Assembly (NCBI GenBank): GCA_004151065.3
Contig: NWUY0300000849.1
Span: 49,431-65,014 of the forward strand
Source of the DNA: Larix sibirica
Taxonomy: Eukaryota > Streptophyta > Pinopsida > Pinales > Pinaceae
Direction of reading: 5' to 3'
Length of the DNA: 15,584 nucleotides
Positions within the stretch are counted from its first letter, which is position 1; each line of letters begins with the position of its first letter. A program made the position numbers and the translations under genes. The notes under the pieces are model-generated. The model did no database searches and was not told the DNA's origin. It saw nothing but the letters and a program-made list of their open reading frames with translations. This document shows, piece by piece, positions 1-8,990 of this stretch.

Positions 1-1057
1 AGGACTCTTAGAGCACTTATCCAATTCATGATGGAATATATTATTTTTCTCAAGGTCTTGTGTTGATGTAGGTTGTAGTTTACTTATTTTCAATTGTAGT
101 GTAATTTAATTTATTTTATGATGTTGTAGATCTTAGTTTGCTACTCTCTTCTTGGGAGAAAGAGCTCGCTCCATGAGATTAGAACATTATGCAAAGCAAT
201 ATTCCTTTTGTTTATATTGGTTATTTTAATTTATTTCCGTAAGCATGATTTATTTAGTTTCCACAAGTGTGATCTATTTCCTCACAGGGCATGGTGTGAT
301 TTAATGGTTTTTAATTATTTTTAGGTGTGTGTTTCTTTATTTTTATAGTTTGATTTTATGCACAGTCTTTTACTCTTGCAAGATAATTTAGTTCATTTTA
401 TTGTCGGCAATAGATTAGTCATTTAATTCTGCAAGTGTGGTGTGCAGGAGCATAGGTTTTCATACTGAGGGCTTTGTGTTTAAAGATCAGCGATAACTCT
501 TACATGATTAAGTTGATTGTTCCTTTTCACTTTCAAAAGTGTGTTTAATTTCTTGAAGTGTGCTTTAGAAAACGATTTCACAGTGGGTTAAGGCATAGGT
601 TTTTTGTTTATTCCGAAAAACCCGAATATTATTCCTTAACCAAATTATTAAGATGTCTATTTTCTTTTAAATGCTTTATATTACTAAAAATCTCACAATC
701 AACTGAATTCAGAGGGTTAAGTTTGAATCTGCTTGGAAGGAATATGGATTGAGATTGGATTGGTGTGACTAATCCTCATAAGCAATTTAGCATAAGGACC
801 TATGTTTTGATTCTATTTAGAGAGATTAAGAAATGAGATTGATCACTGAGCATATGAAATTGTCTTTAAATTTTCTAAGAGTGAGTTTCCTTAATTACAG
901 TTAATCTTTCAAAAATATTTATTAGATTAATATTTGACACGTACATAGACATTGCATACAACCTTTGAATGAGAAGACTTAACCCGTTTGAAAATTATTT
1001 GTTTGATGGAATTGATGCTTTGAAAAGGAAAATTAATTTCACCAACATGTTGAATCC
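1..1057. other. AT-rich DNA, no gene recognised
   Basis: The stretch is T-rich on the plus strand. It has only short chance open frames, the longest about 64 codons around 558-752, and none shows a recognisable domain or conserved motif. I found no tRNA-like, LTR-end or tandem structure. It could be old retroelement leader or LTR sequence decayed past recognition. Confidence 0.6.
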
Positions 1058-1640
1058 TATAGAGGTCTATTATATAGAGGTTAACTATCTTCAAAATCAA
1101 TTGCTTGTAGTGAAAGTTACAAATTATTGAAGGAAATTTGAGTAGAGGGTAAGTTGGTCAACCTTGTCAATAATGATAAATTTTATGACAATAAGGTATA
1201 TAATTCCACCTATGGGTTTGTTTGAGTGTTTGAGGTATTTTGATTGGATCTTGCACAACCCGTCTCAAATCTTATATGCTCTATTTAGTGAATTTTTGGA
1301 GTATTGGAATTTGGGTAGTTTGAGTTCTTTTTCCCTTGACAATTTGAGTGGTTCTTACCCCATACTTTGGATTTGAGCCTATTACCTAACATTATGGATG
1401 AAAATAATCACTCAAATCATTGTGTTTCATGTGACATTGTATATATTTGGAGGATTATAAGGAGGGTGGTGTGCCAAACAGAGGGGATAAAAGCAAAATT
1501 TTGTCATCTTAATATTAGTGTTCCATCCTAGCTTGAAGCTCTGATGGCTAGAAATGTAGAATTGGAGGCAAGAGTGGCATTACAAGGTATTCAAATTGAA
1601 AAGTTAACAACAGAACATAACATGCATGTGCAATTGATTC
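1058..1640 (+). repeat. Direct repeat copy 1 (~580 bp), retroelement leader/gag-like remnant
   Basis: This block aligns along its whole length with 2322-2900. By eye the match is roughly 80-90%, highest over the last 120 bases. Shared landmarks include TTGAAGGAAATTTGAGT, CCCTTGACAATTT and CCTATTACCTAACATTATGG. The 3' end encodes a gag-like helix, ELEARVALQGIQIEKLTTEH, about positions 1559-1618, rich in Glu, Leu, Lys and Ile as in the coiled-coil region of plant retrotransposon gag-like proteins. The frame is interrupted just upstream by TAG at 1529-1531. The peptide is short, so the family (LTR element or other) is inferred. Similarity stops abruptly at 1640, where a palindromic ATGT/ATAC microsatellite begins. 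Confidence 0.7.
1526..1640 (+). pseudogene. Gag-like coiled-coil fragment with in-frame stop
   Basis: The frame reads, after the TAG stop at 1529-1531, LEALMARNVELEARVALQGI and continues IQIEKLTTEHNMHVQLI. The same peptide with about ten codon changes occurs at 2786-2900 in the second copy, again directly after a TAG. Keeping an amphipathic, charged Leu-rich sequence in both copies suggests it was once protein coding, probably the coiled-coil part of a retroelement gag. No zinc knuckle, protease or polymerase motif follows. The start codon at 1544 is only the first ATG after the stop and is not a credible native start. Confidence 0.4.
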
Positions 1641-1651
1641 ATGCAAGCATG

Positions 1652-1671
1652 CATGTATGTATACATACATG
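1652..1671. repeat. 20-bp perfect palindrome in ATGT/ATAC microsatellite
   Basis: CATGTATGTATACATACATG is its own reverse complement. It sits in a short tetranucleotide-type tract (about 1641-1690) that ends in ACACACAC. It begins within 12 bases of the 3' boundary of repeat copy 1. Cruciform potential is theoretical; expansion of a simple repeat explains the symmetry. Confidence 0.85.
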
Positions 1672-1690
1672 TATGTACATAAACACACAC

Positions 1691-2321
1691 AAATATTTGC
1701 ATTATGAAATGACCTACACTTGGGATTTTGAGAGACGTCTAATAATCAAGAAGAAGTATTAGAATTTGATCAAGGAATCAATATTATTAGAGAAATGAAA
1801 GAAAAACCTCATAGTCATTAGTGACTCTATGACCATCATTTAAAAATAAATGAGAAATTTGGTATCATCTAAGTTGTCCATCCTTGATAGATTGATTGTT
1901 TGAATCCAAAGAATTACAATGGAATTTTTATTTGATTGAGTATAGTCATATTATATGAAATAATAACACTCAATCAAAATCAATGGAAAACAATCGGAGC
2001 ACTTATGAATCAAGTTTTTTCAGAGCAAAAATGGGGTGTTCCTTTTACTAATAATCTCCCATAAATATTCTTAACGAGAACATTAGGAAAGTTATGCATT
2101 TTGACCATCAAGACAAGTGGAAAGGATTTTCATGTTACACACAATGGATTTTAATTTCCCATAGTGCCCCCCCACCTTACCTTTAAATCATGCTCTCATG
2201 CTTATATAGAGGAAAACCATTATGGGCATCGAGATGAATCTTAACAGGAAAGGTAGGATAACCAATGATTTCAAAGGGGGGTATTTTGTTTTTTGTTTCA
2301 ATTGTGGGTGTGTTGTAGGGT
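1691..2321. other. Spacer between the two direct repeats, no gene seen
   Basis: AT-rich sequence with a C8 run near 2166 and a G6 run near 2276. I see no conserved motif, LTR end or reading frame of note. If the flanking repeats belong to one element, this would be its interior. No protein signature supports that. Confidence 0.5.
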
Positions 2322-2900
2322 GTAGAGGTTTATTACATAGAAGTTAACTTTGTTCAAAATCAAGTGCATATATTGAAGGTTAAAAACTATTGAAGGAAAT
2401 TTGAGTGGATCTAAGTTGGTCAACCTCGTCGAGATTTATAAATTTAAAGATAATAGGGTACATCCTTCCACTCATGGATTTGTTTGACTGATTGAGGCAT
2501 TTTGATTAGAGCTCGCACAACCCATCTTAAATATTATATGTTCTATTTAATGAATTTTTAGAGTATTGGGTACTTGGGTAGCTTGAGTTATTTTTCCCTT
2601 GACAATTTATGTGGTTCTCACCCCATACTTTGACTTTGAACCTATTACCTAACATTATGGATAGACATAATCACCCAAGTCATTTTGTTGCATGTATCGT
2701 AGATATTCATAGGAATATAAGAAGGTTGGTGTGCTAAATAGAGGGGCTATAAGAAATAGTTTCTCATCTTAATATCATTGTGGCATCCTAGCTTGAAGCC
2801 ATGATGGATAAAAATGCAAAATTGGAGGCAAGAGTGGCATTACAAGGTATTCAAATTGAAAAGATAACAAAAAAACATAACATGCATGTTCAATTGATTC
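2322..2900 (+). repeat. Direct repeat copy 2 (~580 bp), retroelement leader/gag-like remnant
   Basis: Collinear with 1058-1640 at an offset of about 1260-1263 bases, with small indels only. It carries the same gag-like segment (MMDKNAKLEARVALQG, then IQIEKITKKHNMHVQLI) and the same TAG stop immediately before it (2789-2791). After the repeat ends at 2900 the sequence continues into CCCTAAACCCTAA, which differs from what follows copy 1. Ends do not show the TG...CA pattern of an LTR pair, so two insertions of the same element or a segmental duplication are both possible. Confidence 0.7.
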
Positions 2901-3146
2901 CAAATATTTCCCTAAACCCTAATTCCAGTATTTCTTCCCCTCAAGCTTAACTTGTCTCTCTAAGGGAGCGATAATGGAAGATGCCACGATATATAGATTT
3001 AAGGAAACAAAAAAACTGATGAAGCAAGATGCCCACAATGGGTAACTAGTATTTTGAAAAATGTAAGAGAAACATTAAATTGTATTAACTAATTGTATGA
3101 TGCAGGCACAACTTTCATTTAATACAATTTTTACCCTTTTCAGTTT

Positions 3147-3180
3147 AAGAATATATATATATATATATACACACACACAT
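3147..3180. repeat. Compound (AT)n(AC)n microsatellite
   Basis: An (AT) run passes directly into (AC) repeats and ends against the first arm of the SINE inverted repeat. A second short AC-rich tract fills the hairpin loop at 3217-3232. Confidence 0.85.
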
Positions 3181-3182
3181 AT

Positions 3183-3266
3183 ATCATGACCACTTGAGCT
3201 AACCCATAGAGCTAATACACACACATATACATATTAGCTCCATGGGTTAGCTCAAGTGGTCATGAT
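3183..3266. repeat. Inverted repeat: 34-nt arms, 16-nt loop
   Basis: Arm 3183-3216 and arm 3233-3266 are reverse complements at 33 of 34 positions. The single mismatch lies in CCCATAGAGC versus the complement of GCTCCATGGG. The right arm is the head of the SINE-like element. The left arm is therefore an inverted extra copy of that head. The loop is the AC/AT-rich ACACACACATATACAT. Confidence 0.9.
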
Positions 3267-3470
3267 CCAAACATGATATCTCTCCCTTGATGCAGGGGAG
3301 ATCATAGGTTCATCTCTCTTCGATTCCACCATGGCGAGGTTCTTGGAACTTAGGAACCACTAGTTTACCCTAAGTACCATCCTCTAAATGAGGGGAAGTT
3401 CCAAGTGGTATTCCTTGGGAAATGCATTTTGCATAGAAAAATAAAAGGAAAAAAGAAAAAAATTACATAA
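3233..3470 (+). mobile_element. tRNA-derived SINE-like element
   Basis: The head contains TAGCTCAAGTGG (3248-3259), matching the RNA polymerase III A-box pattern TRGCNNARYNGG. About 60 bases on lies CTTCGATTCC (3319-3328), which matches the B-box core GTTCGATTCC except for one base. This A/B spacing is somewhat wide but acceptable for plant tRNA-derived SINEs. The body contains a short stem (CTTGGAACTT at 3342-3351 with AAGTTCCAAG at 3396-3405). The element ends in an A-rich tail, about 3435-3463. A possible target-site duplication is ACACACATATACATATTA before the head versus ACACACATACATAATTA after the tail; it is imperfect and microsatellite-like. Such elements are non-coding and depend on LINE machinery in trans. 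Assignment to a named SINE family is not possible here. Confidence 0.6.
3248..3328 (+). promoter_or_regulatory. Internal Pol III promoter (A and B boxes)
   Basis: A-box TAGCTCAAGTGG and B-box-like CTTCGATTCC in the correct order and strand inside the SINE. The B-box has its first G replaced by C, so present activity is doubtful. Confidence 0.5.
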
Positions 3471-3489
3471 ACACAGACACACATACATA

Positions 3490-6160
3490 ATTACAATAAA
3501 TATTCATAAAAATTCAAGGTTAATTGGGTTTAGGGTTTTGGAAATGGTGTGAGGTATGTAATATGACACTTGTTCCCTACATTAAGTTCTATATTTTCAA
3601 ATTTTTTCATGTACCTAAATGCTTAATGGCTATCAAGGTATCCCATTTGTGGAATTTCTACCTCATTGATCTTTTGAACTACTTCACAACATACTCAACT
3701 TATTTTCATTGATGTTGAGCACCCTATCAATTTTCTTTATGAGCTTGCATGGATGGCCCTGGAGGTTTCCCCTTTTATTTATTTTTATTTCCTCTATTTA
3801 TTTCATTTATTCTCTTTATCTTCGAGCCTTATGGGCCTTGTGAGACCTGCCATATGAAAGCTTTTGATTAGAAAAAGGGATGTGACTAAATCAATGGCCA
3901 TATTTCTCTAAGGGTCCCACTTATGCTACACTAGGTGTATCTCCCTTAATATTTGGTAAATGTGTTATCTCTTTAGTATCCACCTTAGGTCCCATTCTTA
4001 TCATGCATCTTGTATCTAACATATAGTTGGGATCATTATGCGCCTTAAGGACCCTCTCCTCCTAACATGCAGTTTTATGACCAAGACAAATGGGAGGGCA
4101 TCATGTGTCCTCAACTTATGGAATCCACTCTATACAATATATTAAGAATCTGTTCCTCTAATTTAACTCCACCATCAATATGGGAAGTGATCAATGATAT
4201 AGATTATTATGAGTTTATAAGGACCTCCCTTATGGAGTGCACCTTTATGACCCACACCAATAGGAAATCATCATGTTTCCTAGGTGTGGAAATCCAATTG
4301 CATTTATAATGTGTTAATTTAAGCTTCAATCACCCCTTGACCAAATTTTAAAACAAACTCTATTATGGCTCAACTCCATAGCACAGGGTCCTGGATATTA
4401 AAATCCATGGAACCCACACCATGATAACCATAATTTGCGGTTGATTCCCAAGACATATGAGCATGCAATTTAGTAATGTCTTGAAAATCTGGTCCTTCCA
4501 ATATTCCACTTACCCATTAACCTAGAACATAACTAAACTCCATGGTATTTCGAAATTAATGTAAATACATGTGCAATGCAATGGGAGGATGAATGCAACT
4601 TAATTAGGTAATTAGAAAATATCCAATTCATGGATATTATTGTCTAAATTCATACTTAACTACCCATTCACAAATACCATGCATTCAAAATTTCATTCCT
4701 TCACAAAAGATAACCATGTACTCTATTTATTCATAAACAATACAAGAATACTACTATATCAATGAATGTATCCAAGAAAATGGTTATGTACAAACAATGC
4801 TCCACCCAAAAATAGGTATTCACTTTGAATACCACCCCCTTGTTAGACTATGAGGTCACTAGGGATAAGAAACAAGTCTTAGGTTTCTTCCTCTCCCAAA
4901 CCAACTGATTTTCTATCGTTCTTAGCAAGTAATTCATACTAGAACACTTAAGGAAACTCTCGTTGTCCTTAGACCAGTATTAACAGTCTATCTCCACCCC
5001 ACATATAACATGAAGGAAATTATATCTCCTTCCTTCCTATGTGTTCCCTATGTCTATATGGAGGCCTTCCTTTCTTTGCTATCCAATCTCTTTAGAATCC
5101 CCCCTTACTAGTGTTCTAGTGTGTGTGGAAGGGGTTTATCTACTAATTCCTTCTATTACTTACCAAGGTTATGCACTCTTTATTTCATAGTGTTTTTTTT
5201 TGTTCACTATCCCTATTCATGGGATTTACTGGTTTGAAAACTAGCCTCTATTCTCTTTTATAACTATCTACACCATTCTAAGGGGAACGCCATACTTTTA
5301 AATTTAATTAAGAAACATTAGGTGCAATTTATATGTGCAGTAGAGTACTAAAAAAATATGTCCTATAATAGTAGTAGAAAGTTGACTTCAAAAAATAGTG
5401 AAAAAGGAAATAGTCCAAGAACTAATGTCCTTATTATACATAGTTTTAAAAAATGGGATTTTAAGCCCCCATCAACAGTCACCGAAAACCTAAACCATAA
5501 ACATTCATAAAAATTAAAATAAAAACCAATGCGATTAACACTATTGAATTGTTTCTAGCCATTATTCTTACATCAAGCACATTAGTGTTGGAGAAGAAAC
5601 ACCATCATTCTCCTCTATAATTTCCATTTCACCCATAGACATAAGCAATGCTTTATTTTACCAATCATCAACTTGACCATTGAGCTCCTAAGATATACGA
5701 GGATAAGAAATAACTACAACAATTATTTCTAGTAACTTCACTTGGGAATATAATTTTTTAACTGTCAGATTTTACATGTTGATCTTTCCCTTTACCGACT
5801 CAACATACCTTTTTCAATGCCTATTTTCATTATCAATGTTACGGTGTTCCATTTAGGAAAATGATTTTTGCTTTCATTCAATCCAACCCTAAATACCAAC
5901 ATATGAAATTCAAACTAGTGTAAAACACTACCAACTCTAATATAGCTAGAGTATCTTGACAAACAACATCAAAGAAATCCCAAGGTATGGTCTTGGAAAT
6001 CTCTATATCTATTATTTTCCTTGGATATTTTATCCTTCCAATAGACTAAATACCCTCATATGTGAACTTGAGGAAAAACATGAAATGGAGGGTTTTCCTT
6101 ATTTTGGAATACGCTTGCATTTCTTGCTAGCCATCTAACCCATGGAAACACTAGAGGTAG
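3490..6160. other. Long AT-rich stretch without a recognisable gene
   Basis: About 2.7 kb with very few CpG dinucleotides and only short open frames. The longest, 4067-4309 (80 codons, plus), shows no domain or motif I can name. On the minus strand near 5560-5700 there is a stop-broken stretch (ELNGQVDDW ... MSMGEMEIIEENDGV) with protein-like composition that may be a decayed element, but I cannot assign it. No tRNA, LTR ends or tandem repeats were seen. Confidence 0.5.
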
Positions 6161-6169
6161 CACTATGTG

Positions 6170-6192
6170 TTATATATATATATCTCCCCCCC

Positions 6193-6224
<32 letters not shown>

Positions 6225-6240
6225 AAACCCTAACCCCCCC
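6170..6240. repeat. Compound microsatellite (TA)n-C9-(TC)n-(TATC)n
   Basis: The order is TA repeats, a C run, about nine CT units, three CTAT units, then CTAAACCCTAACCCCCCC. The last piece contains one plant telomere-type unit (CCCTAAA) but not an array. It lies about 200 bases beyond the broken end of the LINE. The unresolved base at 6265 is just downstream, so assembly errors are possible here. Confidence 0.85.
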
Positions 6241-6450
6241 TTTCTCTCGCACTCTAAGCCCCTANTACTAAAATTGACCCCCCAAAAATGAGAACAATGA
6301 CATTTTGTCATGAAGTTGTATAACATGTTGAAAGCCAAGAAAAAGAAATAGAAGCGAGAAAAGGGTCCAATAAATAAAGCCAATTGATTACACTCTACAA
6401 CTAAGAAAAAGAAACTAAAAACCAACTTATATACAAAATTTACATAGGGC

Positions 6451-7354
6451 CCCCTTTATTTTGCAAAAAATATAAGCGGGATTTGTTGGAGGCCCAATAC
6501 GTCCACCATTTGTTGATGAGCTCGGGGAAGGAGGGATGGGTGATCCATAATTTTTCAAATATGAATGGTTTATTTTCGGCTATGCGTCAAAGAGGATTGA
6601 AAGGTTGATGGACCAGTGGTCAGAGCTTGCAGAGGGGAGAATAATAGTTTCAATGCTGAGGCTTTTGGAAATGATATTGGATGATAGAAGGAAATTTTCC
6701 AAATGAGAGGAAATTTCATGAGTGTCTCCTCTTCTATTGTTCCAAGTGCAGATTGTGTTTGAGGTTTCAATATCCACAAGGTTTAGGGATGTTATTAGAT
6801 CCTTGAAAAGGGTGCTTGTAGAGTCAATATTTTTTATGCCTCCTTTTTTTTTCCAAGAGAGATACAATTAGGTTGAAGTGTCAATATCCTATGATCCACT
6901 AATGAATATTAATCATGTTTTGGATGTTTCGAAGAGATTCTATGAACTTGGGTTTGTCTTCTAGATTTATAGGGCCATAGACATTGGTGATATATTTGAA
7001 TTCTTTCATTCCTATTAAGTGGAATTTTGCTAAGATGGAGTATGGATTAGTGAAGAAGTCCTGTAAAATAATTCTCATGGGATTACATATGATTACCATT
7101 CCTCTTGTTGCTCCTCTTGAATATATTGCAATTACCTCAAACTTTTTCCAACATTTGGACATTATTTGAATGAGTGTGGTGGTGGTACATTTTGTTTCTT
7201 GAAGCATCAAAACTATATTTTAATTTTTGTTCATTTTATATTTCAAAGCTCTTTGCTTGATCCTTTCTTTTATGCCCCTTATATTACATGACAGGTCTTT
7301 GATTAAATGGGGAGGTTTGGGGTTGAGACATACCTGTTCATCATTGAGAAACAT
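6451..7354 (-). pseudogene. LINE ORF2 N-terminal part: AP-endonuclease domain (broken)
   Basis: The endonuclease nicks target DNA to prime reverse transcription. The frame continues in phase from ORF1. The likely start is ATG at 7354-7352, 9 nt after the ORF1 TGA. Conserved pieces in order are SCNIRGIKERIKQRA (from 7291), LQETKC (about 7204-7187, with the metal-binding Glu), ATRGMVIICN, and FKYITNVYGPINLEDK. These are followed by WIIG-Y-stop-HFN where GDFN is expected. A shift at the A9 run (6852-6844) moves the frame to KKGGIKNIDS, TICTWNNRRGD (about 6750-6718) and SASSDHWSINL (the SDHW catalytic box at 6624-6613). A second shift near 6590 leads to ENKPFIFEKLWITHPSF and LINKWWTYW, the usual linker before RT. 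Typical LDRFL is replaced by LENFL. TAA interrupts after MNKN. RT and RNase H are absent. Confidence 0.85.
6844..6852. repeat. T9 homopolymer at the LINE frameshift
   Basis: The nine T bases (A9 on the coding strand) separate the two frames that together make the endonuclease domain. Slippage here, or a sequencing error, would explain the frame change. Confidence 0.8.
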
Positions 7355-7366
7355 TGTCCTCAATCA
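7352..7366 (-). other. ORF1 stop / ORF2 start junction of the LINE
   Basis: On the minus strand TGA (7366-7364), TTGAGGACA and ATG (7354-7352) follow each other in a single phase. This would place the endonuclease ORF 9 nt after the gag-like ORF without a frame change, as in stop-and-restart or readthrough arrangements. Because the frame contains many mutational stops, this TGA might itself be a mutation, making ORF1 and ORF2 one original frame. Confidence 0.45.
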
Positions 7367-8693
7367 ATTAGTCCTTCCCCCAAATATTTTAGCATATGTA
7401 GATTGGTTCTTCTTCGTTTGTGTTTTTATTATCTCTATGGGATTTTTAGTATTATTTGGAGTTGTTGGTTCCGATTCTAAGAGTAGCTGTAATGCTTTTT
7501 TTTTTGCCTTTTTTTGGAAGGGTTTTGAGCGATATTTGTGTAATGCATCCTAGAGTTTGTCCATTCGGTTTTCTAGTATAAATTGGACTCCTTTATGATC
7601 ATAGATGTATATGAATATTTATACATATAGGTCTTTTAATTCAATGTCATCTCCTTCCTCCAATTCGATAATGTCATGTTCCTCCATTTCTTTTGGTTCT
7701 GATTGAGATGCCAGGATTGGAGTGAGGATTGGGATACGGTTTTCCAAAGGTTTGTTTGCTAGAATTTATTCATTAAGATTTGTATCTTGGGCTGGCTTAT
7801 CATCTTGTAGTGTAGATCTCTTTGGATATTATTCCTTATCTCTTGGGGCGTATTGATATTATGGGGGTTCAAACTGATTTGAAGTTGTGGCTGCTACTGC
7901 TTCTAGGTGAGGATTTATTTTGCATCCATTCCTACACTTTGATGTTATTTGGATAAATACATCTTTGTCCAGTTTGTTTCCTACTCTTTCCTGAGAATTT
8001 GATTTGTTTGAGGGGAAACATTTGAAGAGATGGCCATGTTCATGGAAATGCTTGCATTGAAAAGGGATATGTTCATAATCTGGAGGTTGGATCCAATCTA
8101 TATCTTGATAACTGAGACAGATTGAGTCTTAGAGAGCTCTTGATATATTGTGATAGACATGTATTCTAGCATAGGATGTGCATTTTCCGTATATTGTCAC
8201 TTCCGAGGATTTAATATAGGACCCTAGGGTATTTCCAATCCCCTTCAGGGTATCTTCCCCCCAATATTCATAAGGAATAGAGTAAAGATAGACCCATATT
8301 GGGGCTACAGAGAATTCCTCTTTCTCTATGATGAAGTTATTATCCTAGTTAAGGTAGATCCCTACAGAATTGAAGAAGTATGGCCCATTTTCAAAGATAG
8401 GGTCCTTATCTTATATGCTTGTAAAGATTGCAGTGAAGAATGCTTTAGATCCCAGCTTTAAGTTGATTTGGCCTTTTGGTTTCCATTTTTTCTGGATCCA
8501 TCTATTGAGCTCTTTTTGTAAAGGCCAAAAGCCTATAAATTTGTGAATTATTGCATGTTCTTGAATTTGTTGAATTATATTCTCCTATTTGTTGGGAAGA
8601 GACTTCACACATTGGTGTTTTTCCTGATATCAGTATGCGTGCTCCTTTCTTTTTGTTTGTTTTGAAGATTTTTTTTCCTAAGGGGTTCTCCAT
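7364..8693 (-). pseudogene. LINE ORF1, DUF4283 / zinc-knuckle gag-like protein (broken)
   Basis: In plant LINEs this protein binds the element RNA. After a frameshift near 8575, one frame runs from about 8578 to the TGA at 7364-7366. Recognisable phrases are HKFIGFWPLQKELNRWIQKK (near 8547-8490), KLGSKAFFTAIF, FENGPYFFNSVGIYL, APIWVYLYSIPYEYW, LKGIGNTLGSYIKSSEVT, TSYARI, and DWIQPPDYEHIPFQC leading into the knuckle. This order matches the DUF4283 then zf-CCHC_4 layout. Premature stops lie at 8413-8411, 8347-8345, 8131-8129 and 7861-7859, with more in the tail. The knuckle (8056-8018) reads CKHFHEHGHLFKCF: the second Cys is Phe and the last Cys is one position early. The 63-codon frame from 8693 (MENPLGKKIF) may be the original N-terminus, since ISGKTPMCEVSSQQIGEYN leads into the domain across the frameshift. 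Confidence 0.8.
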
Positions 8694-8990
8694 ATTGTTG
8701 TCTTCTTGTGGTTGGAGGCTTCCCTCCTATTCTTCTTCAGGGTATTTGTGTTGTTCAGTTTCTACTGGAAGACACATTGATGACAAGCTACCTTTTCTTG
8801 TATTCTGCTTGATTACCAGAGGGTGCAATACCTTTTTTCTTATGGTTCATGCATGCTCCTGGATGTGTCTTGAATTTCACTAAGATAGGATCTCTTTGAA
8901 AGAGGGAGTTGCACTCCCCTTTCTTTATGCCACAGTGAGGGTGGATTTGCAAGTTACAGAGGTAGGTTTAGGGTTTTAGGATGGTTTTTG

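Larger units (their letters stand above)
6440..8990 (-). mobile_element. L1-type LINE remnant lacking reverse transcriptase and 3' end
   Basis: Read on the minus strand, this segment encodes in order a DUF4283-like gag domain, a decayed CCHC knuckle, an AP-endonuclease-like domain and the linker that normally precedes the reverse transcriptase. The last recognisable linker codons end near 6451 and a stop follows at 6442-6440. Beyond that no RT motif (for example a YADD-type box) was found in any frame I read. Upstream of about 8700 the sequence contains AAAACCCTAAACC (near 8962-8975 on the minus strand), typical of plant 5' leaders, so the 5' boundary near 8990 is approximate. Multiple stops and at least three frameshifts make it inactive. 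Loss of the 3' half is unusual, because LINEs are normally 5'-truncated; a deletion or a later rearrangement is implied. Confidence 0.8.

Noticed and set aside
1058-2900. The two 580-bp repeats as a pair of LTRs
   Set aside because: No TG/CA ends, no primer site after copy 1 or purine tract before copy 2, and a gag-like peptide inside the repeat itself.
4067-4309. 80-codon plus-strand open frame
   Set aside because: No recognisable domain, homologue or signal; within the range expected by chance in 15 kb of AT-rich DNA.
6226-6239. Telomere repeat (CCCTAAA), also at 2911-2922 and 8962-8975
   Set aside because: Only one to two units at each place; no array, so not an interstitial telomere block.
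7227-7553. 108-codon plus-strand open frame
   Set aside because: It is antisense to the LINE endonuclease/ORF1 junction, whose minus-strand reading has recognisable motifs.
8551-8883. 110-codon plus-strand open frame
   Set aside because: Antisense to the start of LINE ORF1; composition is that of a complementary-strand shadow.
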